A stretch of 55,555 bases of DNA from Streptomyces longispororuber (GTDB lineage Bacteria; Actinomycetota; Actinomycetes; Streptomycetales; Streptomycetaceae). The stretch covers positions 1-55,555 of the forward strand of contig NZ_BNBT01000046.1 in the NCBI RefSeq assembly GCF_014656095.1, read 5' to 3'. Below, in pieces: positions 49,855-55,555 of this stretch. Below the pieces are notes generated by a model. That model ran no database searches and was not told the DNA's origin. It was given only the letters and a program-made list of their open reading frames with translations. Both the position numbers and the translations under genes were made by a program. Position 1 is the first letter of the stretch, and every line of letters starts with the position of its first letter.

Positions 49855-51348
49855 GTGTCCCACGCACAGCACACGGCGCACCCACGGCGTTCAGGGCAGA
49901 CCGCGGTCGTCCTGGTGCTCGGGCTCGCCGCCATGGTCGTCTCGATGATGCAGACGCTGGTCGTGCCCATCCTGTCGATCATCCAGAGCGAGCTGGACGC
50001 CACCACGGCCGCCGTGAGCTGGGTGACCACGGCCACGCTGTTGTCCGCCGCCGTCTTCACCCCGCTCCTCGGCCGCTTCGGCGACCAGCACGGCAAGAAG
50101 CCCACCCTCGTCGGCGTCCTCCTCGTGATGATCGCGGGCTCGGTGCTCGCCGCCACCACGACCTCGCTGACCTGGCTCGTCGTCGGCCGCGTGCTCCAGG
50201 GAGCGGCGACCGCGATCTTCCCGCTGGCCCTGTCCGTGCTGCGCGAGGAGGTCCGACCGGAGCGGCTGCACGGGGCGATGGCCCTGGTCAGCGGCACGCT
50301 CGCGTTCGGCAGCGGCCTCGCCCTGGTCGGCGCCGGGCTCCTCACGCAGGGGGACGACCCCGACTACCACCGCGTCTTCTGGCTGGCGGTCGTCCTCGCC
50401 GTGGTGGCCCTCGTCGGGGTGCTCCTCGTCGTGCCCGCCTCCCGCTCCAAGACCGGCGGCAGGACCGACTGGCTGGGCGCGCTCACCCTGGCGCTGCTGC
50501 TCGTCCTGCTGCTCCTGCCGATCTCGCAGGGCCACGAGTGGGGCTGGACGTCGGGCCGTACGCTCGGCTCCTTCGCCGCCGCGGTCGTGATGGCGGGCGT
50601 ATGGGCGTTCACCGAGAGCCGGGTCAAGGAGCCGATGGTGGACATGCGGATGTTCACGCACCGCCCGGTGCTCTTCACCAACCTCGCCGGCCTGCTGCTC
50701 GGCTTCGCCATGTTCGCCCAGTTCATCGGCGTCTCGTACCTGGTGCAGATGCCCGAGGCCGTGGCCGAGTACGGCTTCGGCGCCTCCGTGCTCGGCGCGT
50801 CCGTGGTGTACCTGCTGCCGACCACGCTGGTCTCCCTGGTGGCGGCCCAGTTCGGCGGCGTCCTGGTGCGCCGGATCGGGGCGCGGCTCACGCTGGCCCT
50901 CGGCGCGGCCTTCGGCGTGCTGGGCTTCGCCTGGCTGACCCTGGCGCACGGCACCAGCGCCTCGGTGATCGGGGCGGGCATGGTCGTCGGCCTCGCCATC
51001 AGCTTCGGCTACGCCTCCATGCCCGCGCTCATCGTCGCGAGCGTCCCGGCGCACCAGACCGGCATCGCCAACGGCATCAACTCCATCTCCCGCTCGGTGG
51101 GCAGCGCCGTGGCGAGCGCGATGATCACCTCGCTGCTCGCGTCGAAGACCCTCGACCTGCCGGCGGGGCTGCCCGCGCTGCCCCAGGAGAGCCAGTTCAC
51201 CCTGAGCTTCGCCATCGCCGGAGCGGCGTTCGTCCTGGTCGTGGCGGTCGCCCTGCTGGGACTCCGGGCCGCGCACGCACCGCGTACGACGGCACCGGCG
51301 CAGGCCCCCGAGGGCGCCGCGCGGGAGCCCGAGCGCGCCGGGGTCTGA
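49855..51348 (+). CDS. MFS drug-efflux transporter (14-TM, EmrB/QacA type)
   Basis: A 497-residue exporter. I chose GTG 49855 (GGAAAG upstream); the earlier frame from 49702 runs through the operator region. Motif A of the DHA2 family is GRFGDQHGKKPTLV and motif C-like sequences follow (GTLAFGSGLALVGAGLL). Hydrophobic segments from QTAVVLVLGLAAMVVSMMQT to the C-terminal FAIAGAAFVLVVAVALLGL number about 14. Proton-driven efflux of hydrophobic drugs or cluster products; regulated by the divergent MarR gene. Confidence 0.9.
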   Translation: MSHAQHTAHPRRSGQTAVVLVLGLAAMVVSMMQTLVVPILSIIQSELDATTAAVSWVTTATLLSAAVFTPLLGRFGDQHGKKPTLVGVLLVMIAGSVLAATTTSLTWLVVGRVLQGAATAIFPLALSVLREEVRPERLHGAMALVSGTLAFGSGLALVGAGLLTQGDDPDYHRVFWLAVVLAVVALVGVLLVVPASRSKTGGRTDWLGALTLALLLVLLLLPISQGHEWGWTSGRTLGSFAAAVVMAGVWAFTESRVKEPMVDMRMFTHRPVLFTNLAGLLLGFAMFAQFIGVSYLVQMPEAVAEYGFGASVLGASVVYLLPTTLVSLVAAQFGGVLVRRIGARLTLALGAAFGVLGFAWLTLAHGTSASVIGAGMVVGLAISFGYASMPALIVASVPAHQTGIANGINSISRSVGSAVASAMITSLLASKTLDLPAGLPALPQESQFTLSFAIAGAAFVLVVAVALLGLRAAHAPRTTAPAQAPEGAAREPERAGV

Positions 51349-51398
51349 CCCGCCGGCACCCCCGGCACGGAGGTGGACCCGGCCGGGCCGGTCGCGGC

Positions 51399-52196
51399 TC
51401 AGGCCCGGCCGGCCGGGCCGAACATCTCGGCGACGATGCGCTCGGCGTGCTGCGCCAGGTAGAAGTGGTCGCCGGGCAGCACCCGGGAGAAGAAGGCGTC
51501 CGTGCGGGTGGACACCTCGCGCCAGGCCTCGATGTCCTCGGGGCCCACGTCGGGGTCCTGGTCGCCGCTGAACACCGCGAGGGGGCAGCGCAGCCGGGCC
51601 TCCAGGTCCGGGCGGTAGGTCTCGATGAGGCGGTAGTCGGCGCGGATCGCGGGCAGCACCATCTCGCGGACGTCCGGGTCGTCGAGGAGCCGGGGGTCGG
51701 TGCCGCCGAGCTCCTTGACCTTCGCGACGAGCTCCTCCTCCGGCAACTGGTGGACGGACCCGCGGCGCTTGCGGCGCGGACCCTCGTGCCCGGAGACGTA
51801 CAGCCGCCGGGGCGCCGGGCCCGGGCCCGCCTCCAGGCGCAGCGCGGTCTCCAGGGCGAGCGCGCCGCCCATGCTGTGCCCGAAGAGGACCAGCTCCCGG
51901 TCGGCGGGTATCCCGGCGCGCAGCACGTCGGCGACGGCGTCGGCCAGCTCGGACATCGAGGTGAAGGGCCGCTCGCCGAGCCGGTCCTGGCGGCCCGGGT
52001 ACTGCACGGCGACCAACTCCACGTCCAGCGGCACGAACGCGGCCCAGGGCACGAAGAAGGAGGCGGTGCCGCCCGCGTGCGGCAGGCACACCAGCGTGGT
52101 GCGGGCGCCCGGCCGCCGCTGCGGGCGCCGCAGCCACAGGGCCGTGGTGGCGGCGGTGTCGCCGGTCCGGGCGGTCGTCTTCGGTTCGATGGTCAT
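51399..52196 (-). CDS. Type II thioesterase (alpha/beta hydrolase)
   Basis: A 265-residue stand-alone thioesterase as used to clear blocked carrier domains in NRPS/PKS systems. LVCLPHAGGTASFF near residue 37, nucleophile in LFGHSMGGALALE, Asp in FSGDQDPDVGPE and His in LPGDHFYLAQH form the triad. No NRPS or PKS gene is adjacent; the only NRPS in the window is 38 kb away. ATG 52196; the ribosome binding site is not strong. Confidence 0.88.
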   Translation of the reverse strand: MTIEPKTTARTGDTAATTALWLRRPQRRPGARTTLVCLPHAGGTASFFVPWAAFVPLDVELVAVQYPGRQDRLGERPFTSMSELADAVADVLRAGIPADRELVLFGHSMGGALALETALRLEAGPGPAPRRLYVSGHEGPRRKRRGSVHQLPEEELVAKVKELGGTDPRLLDDPDVREMVLPAIRADYRLIETYRPDLEARLRCPLAVFSGDQDPDVGPEDIEAWREVSTRTDAFFSRVLPGDHFYLAQHAERIVAEMFGPAGRA

Positions 52197-52640
52197 CAAC
52201 ACTCCGTCGAGGCGGGAGGCGGTCTGGCCGCGGTTCGGTCGGACGTCCGCGCGTGACGCAACCAGAACCGGGGCGGCCACCGCAAGCGGAAAGGCCCCGG
52301 GCCCCGTGGACGGATCCTGCCCGGCCCGGTGCCCGGTCACCCCCCAGGCCCCTCCCGGCACCGCCGTGACCAGCGGTGTCCGGTCGGCCGGACGGGGGGC
52401 CCGCCCCCACGCCCGCTGACGGCCCCGGCCTCCCGGCCCGCCCTCGAGCGCACCGAGAGCGCACCGAGAACGCACCCCTAGCGAGGCCCCCCCGAGCGAA
52501 CACCTGAGCGGCCCCTCGAGCGGGTATCGCCCCCGCGCCCACTCGCGACCACCGGTGCGCACGCCCCACAAGTCACGCGACGTCAGCCCGGCCCCGCCCG
52601 GCCCAGGCCATGGGCCCGCGGGGGACGGCCCCCGCGTCGT
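52197..52640. other. 444-bp spacer between the thioesterase and DUF5954 genes
   Basis: GC-rich with no convincing gene. A GAGCGCACC/GAACGCACC imperfect repeat occurs near 52445-52475 (CGAGCGCACCGAGAGCGCAC). Nothing else was seen. Confidence 0.45.
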
Positions 52641-53657
52641 TCACTCGCCGAAGTGCACCACCCCCTCCTCGTCCATCCGCGGATGCAGCTTCATCGGTTC
52701 CGTCGTCTCGATGTCCGAGGGGCGCGCGGGCTCCGGGCCGCTCGGGCCGACGCGGACCATGCGTTCCACGCGGCAGATGCGGAAGCACTGCTTGCCCACG
52801 ACGACCTCGTTGGCGCGGCCCGCCGCCTTGAAGCGTTCCGCGGCGCGGGCGAACGCCGCCCGCCTGGCCTCGTCCAGCTCGTACAGCAGCGGCCAGAACT
52901 CGGTCAGGCCGTGGACGAGCAGGCGGCGCGCGTCGTGCGGGGTCGGCATCAGGGCGCCGCGCGGCCGCCACTGCGCTCCGCGCCGCTCCGCGACCCCGTA
53001 GCTCACCGGCAGCAGCACCACGTCGGGGTAGTCCCGCAGGGCCCGCCGCGCCTCCTGCTCCGCCTCCGGCGGGTAGTCGTCCGCCACGTAGGCGAAGTCG
53101 CGCAGCGCGAGCCGCAGCGCGCCCGCCATGACGCCGCCGTCCTGACCCGGGGCGAGGACGAAGCCCGCGTCGTGCGACGCCGTCGTCGACCGCTCCTTCC
53201 ACGACGGAACGAGCGGTTCCGGATCGGTGGGGCGGGGTGGTTCGAGCCCGTCACGCCCGGTGCGCGCGAACTCCTCACCCCGGACGACGCGGTAGCGCGT
53301 GCCGAGCACGGTGACGTCGTTGATCCGCTCGCGCTCCAGGCGCGCCACGGCGGCGAGGAGCGCCCGGCGTTCGGCGCGCGTGTCCACCTCGTCCTTGGCC
53401 TTGAACCACAGCAGGGAGTTGAGGCCGTCCCTGGCCTGCTGCGGGGTGCCGTCCACGACGTCGTTGAGCAGCCGCCACTCCGTCCCCTCCCCGGCCTCGC
53501 GGGCGGCGAGCCCGAACACCGGGCCGCGCACGGCGAGGTGCGGATACCGGTACGAGGCGTCCAGGGCGTCGGCCTCGCCGACCCACTCGGCCGGGTCGTC
53601 ACGGCGTACCAGTTCGCTGTGGAGCGCGTCGATCTGCCGCTTCCAGTCGTCAGACAT
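52641..53657 (-). CDS. DUF5954 family protein
   Basis: A 338-residue cytoplasmic protein from ATG 53657 (ATG 53666 gives three more residues). Text such as YRYPHLAVRGPVFGLAARE, NDVTVLGTRYRVVRGEEFAR, AYVADDYPPEAEQEARRALRDYPDVVLLPVSYGV and VVGKQCFRICRVERMVRVGPSGPE matches the Streptomyces DUF5954 family as I recall it. No enzyme motif or membrane segment is apparent. Function unknown. Confidence 0.7.
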   Translation of the reverse strand: MSDDWKRQIDALHSELVRRDDPAEWVGEADALDASYRYPHLAVRGPVFGLAAREAGEGTEWRLLNDVVDGTPQQARDGLNSLLWFKAKDEVDTRAERRALLAAVARLERERINDVTVLGTRYRVVRGEEFARTGRDGLEPPRPTDPEPLVPSWKERSTTASHDAGFVLAPGQDGGVMAGALRLALRDFAYVADDYPPEAEQEARRALRDYPDVVLLPVSYGVAERRGAQWRPRGALMPTPHDARRLLVHGLTEFWPLLYELDEARRAAFARAAERFKAAGRANEVVVGKQCFRICRVERMVRVGPSGPEPARPSDIETTEPMKLHPRMDEEGVVHFGE

Positions 53658-53801
53658 GGACGCCATTGTTCCGGGACACGGCCGTCCGGGTCAGCCGTGT
53701 CACGCGACAGCATGACGAATCGGCCGATCGCTTGGCACCCGAGCCGCTGTGCCCTATAGGGCCGCGGTTCCGCGCCGGGCGGCAGCCGGTCCGTGAGGGG
53801 C

Positions 53802-55555
53802 CTACCGGGCGCCGCGGCCGGTCTCGCGCAGCGCGTTCGTCGCGCAGTGCACCTCGCCCAGGTTCAGGTGCGCCCAGGAGAAGTTCTCCACCCAGCGCAC
53901 CCGGACGCCCCGCGCGGCCAGGGCTTGTGCGGCCGTCTCGCGGAACAGGTCGCGCCCCGCGACGCGGGGCCCGTGCGGGACCGGGGCCGCGTAGTCGCGG
54001 GCGGTCAGGGACAGGCCGTTGACGAGCGCGGGGGAGAGGGCGATGTGGCGGCGCGGCCCGCCCGCCCCGGCCTCGACGCGCGTGTACAGGACGGGCAGGC
54101 GGACGAGTTCGTCCGCCCGCAGCCCGGTCTCGCGCAGCAGCACCGCGAGTTGGCCGTCGATGTGCCGGGCCGCGTCGGCGTTGTCGCCCTCGGCCTCCTC
54201 GTGCCGCAGCACCTCGTCGACGGTCGGCTTGTCCCGGGCGACGGTGTCCGCGAACAGCCGCTGCCCGCCCGCGCCGGCGCGGCGCGCCTCGCGCAGCAGG
54301 TCCAGGGCGAGGCGCGGGTCGGACACGGCGAGGGTCCAGCCGCGGGCGTTGTCCGCGCGCACCACGTGCACGGTCTCGTCGGCGTGCCCGGCCAGCAGCC
54401 AGGACGTGTCGAGGACGACCGGTTCCTGCCGCCCCTGGGCGCGCAGCAGGCGCGTGAACGACGGGTCGGGGTGGCGCCGCTCGGTCGCGCCGTAGACGAT
54501 CCGGCCGTCCGGGTGGCCGGGGTAGGGCGGCAGCGACTCGATGTTGCCGGTGAAGTTGAGGAGTTCGTCGACTCCGGGTCCGCGCCGGGTCGTGTACTGC
54601 TGGACGACGCCGACGCCCGGCCCGCGCAGGTCGCGGAAGAGCAGCCGCCCCGAGCGGCGCAGGCTCTCGCGCGTGCCGTCCTTCGCCTTCCAGTGGTTGG
54701 GGGAGCGCAGCAGGACGCGCAGGGTGTGCTCGCCGCCGCCCGGTACCGGCTTGGTGACGTAGCCGGGCTCGGCGATGTCCTGCCGCCAGATGTCCCGCCA
54801 CCAGTGCGCCGTACCGGCCTGGAAGCGCAGCTCCCGGTCGGGAAGCCCGGCGGCGCGGGTCGCCGCGCGCAGCGAGTCGGCGAACTGCCGCCACTGCCCG
54901 GGCGGCCGCGTGTGGACGGTCACTTCGGCGGGCTGCCCGCTGCCCGGGGCGCCGGGCCCCGGCGCGGCGGCGAAGACGTGCTCGGCGCGCTGGAGGTCGT
55001 GGTGGAGCAGCACGGGGGCCATGCGCAGGGTGAGCGTGGCGCGCCGGGGTTCCGCCCCGGTGACCGTCAGGGTCAGGTCCACCGCGCCGTCCCAGCGCGC
55101 CTTGTCCCGCACGATGTCGCGCCCCTCCACGGTGAGCCGCACGCCCTGCCGCACCTCCCTCGCGGTGAGCCGCCCGCCGTCGCCGAGGGGCACGTATCGC
55201 CCGTCCCGCTCGACGAAGACTCGTACGTACGGGCGCTGGGCGGGCGGTACGGAGAGGCGTCCGCCCGTGTCGCCGGAAGCCCGGGTGGGACGCACCCGCA
55301 CCGGTGTGAGGTCCGCGGTGTCGGCGGGGCCGTTGACGACGTCGTCCGCGGCGTCGTGGCAGGCGGCGAGCCGCCGGTCCACGGCGATGTCGAGGCGGTC
55401 GAGGTCGCCGGGGCGCAGCCGGCAGCGGCGGGTGTCGTCGTCGAGGTTGGGCAGCAGCACGGTGCCCTCGGGCGCCTCAAGCGCAGGGGCGGGCGGCGGC
55501 GCGGCCCCGGCGCGGGCGGGCGATTCGAGCGCCGCGACGACCGCGGCGGCTTCCG
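53802..55555 (-). CDS. Protein-arginine deiminase-like protein (5' partial)
   Basis: The frame runs off the right edge, so the N-terminus (and any signal peptide) is missing; at least 584 residues are present. Catalytic features of PAD enzymes are visible: Cys in LGEVHCATN near the C-terminus, the His/Asp pair in LAGHADETVHVV and the Asn/Asp region FTGNIESLPPYPG. An N-terminal part with beta-rich Ig-like text (YVRVFVERDGRYVPLGDGG) precedes it. The family converts peptidyl-Arg to citrulline. It is in the same superfamily as the amidinotransferase at 35-36 kb. A secreted virulence- or modification-type role is inference. Confidence 0.8.
   Translation of the reverse strand, partial: EAAAVVAALESPARAGAAPPPAPALEAPEGTVLLPNLDDDTRRCRLRPGDLDRLDIAVDRRLAACHDAADDVVNGPADTADLTPVRVRPTRASGDTGGRLSVPPAQRPYVRVFVERDGRYVPLGDGGRLTAREVRQGVRLTVEGRDIVRDKARWDGAVDLTLTVTGAEPRRATLTLRMAPVLLHHDLQRAEHVFAAAPGPGAPGSGQPAEVTVHTRPPGQWRQFADSLRAATRAAGLPDRELRFQAGTAHWWRDIWRQDIAEPGYVTKPVPGGGEHTLRVLLRSPNHWKAKDGTRESLRRSGRLLFRDLRGPGVGVVQQYTTRRGPGVDELLNFTGNIESLPPYPGHPDGRIVYGATERRHPDPSFTRLLRAQGRQEPVVLDTSWLLAGHADETVHVVRADNARGWTLAVSDPRLALDLLREARRAGAGGQRLFADTVARDKPTVDEVLRHEEAEGDNADAARHIDGQLAVLLRETGLRADELVRLPVLYTRVEAGAGGPRRHIALSPALVNGLSLTARDYAAPVPHGPRVAGRDLFRETAAQALAARGVRVRWVENFSWAHLNLGEVHCATNALRETGRGAR

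Overview
The window is about 55.6 kb of very GC-rich DNA with strong G/C bias at third codon positions, many GTG starts, 4-base ATGA/GTGA gene overlaps, almost no TTA codons and families typical of the genus (DUF2637, DUF5954, GAF-ANTAR, TipAS-type MerR, StrR-like activator). It reads as a Streptomyces chromosome segment. No tRNA, rRNA, CRISPR array, insertion sequence or phage gene was seen.

Layout. (1) 1-6.0 kb: 3' end of a cell-surface-polymer type transferase, a GNAT acetyltransferase, a small acidic protein and a HAD phosphatase, a divergent DODA-type dioxygenase/MarR pair with two operator-like palindromes, and a secreted glycerophosphodiesterase. (2) 6.7-18.9 kb: a compact specialised-metabolite locus. 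It has a StrR-like activator, a one-module NRPS whose adenylation pocket reads as 4-hydroxyphenylglycine (Hpg), a carrier-protein-type flavin halogenase, and the three dedicated Hpg genes hmo, hmaS and hpgT. The logical product is a (chloro)Hpg unit held on the NRPS carrier domain. The locus has no thioesterase domain, MbtH protein or transporter next to it, the NRPS condensation and epimerisation domains are both abnormal, and its genes and spacers carry many in-phase tandem repeats. (3) 19.0-28.1 kb: maltose/maltodextrin uptake and use (malE-malF-malG-aglA-malR, then a secreted pullulanase), with TTGC/GCAA operator-like boxes before malE and before the pullulanase. (4) 28.1-38.2 kb: mixed small operons: a DUF2637 membrane protein, a GAF-ANTAR sensor, a DUF2000/AraC divergent pair, a DUF2268 metalloprotease, a TipAS-type MerR, a [2Fe-2S] protein, an amidinotransferase, a TetR/membrane-protein pair and a tyrosine phosphatase. 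(5) 38.3-48.5 kb: a sugar/sugar-acid catabolic locus. A seven-gene minus-strand operon (enolase-superfamily dehydratase, zinc dehydrogenase, TIM-barrel protein, ChvE-like ABC importer, Tat-exported mutarotase) diverges from an IclR regulator and SMP-30 lactonase. (6) 48.5-55.6 kb: a membrane-anchored hypothetical protein, a MarR/MFS efflux pair with 16-bp-phased repeats, a stand-alone type II thioesterase, a DUF5954 protein, and a protein-arginine-deiminase-like gene cut by the window edge.

How they fit. The Hpg genes would make L-Hpg from 4-hydroxyphenylpyruvate (HmaS, Hmo, HpgT). The NRPS would activate it, the halogenase would chlorinate the bound ring, and the StrR-like protein would activate the set. 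The distant type II thioesterase is a possible but unproven partner. Several regulators in the window (both MarR, AraC, MerR, TetR) have a TANNNT-like -10 about 6 nt before the start codon, as expected for leaderless mRNAs; three of them also have palindromes over the likely -35 region, which suggests autoregulation. All calls come from reading the sequence and from family knowledge; no database search was run.
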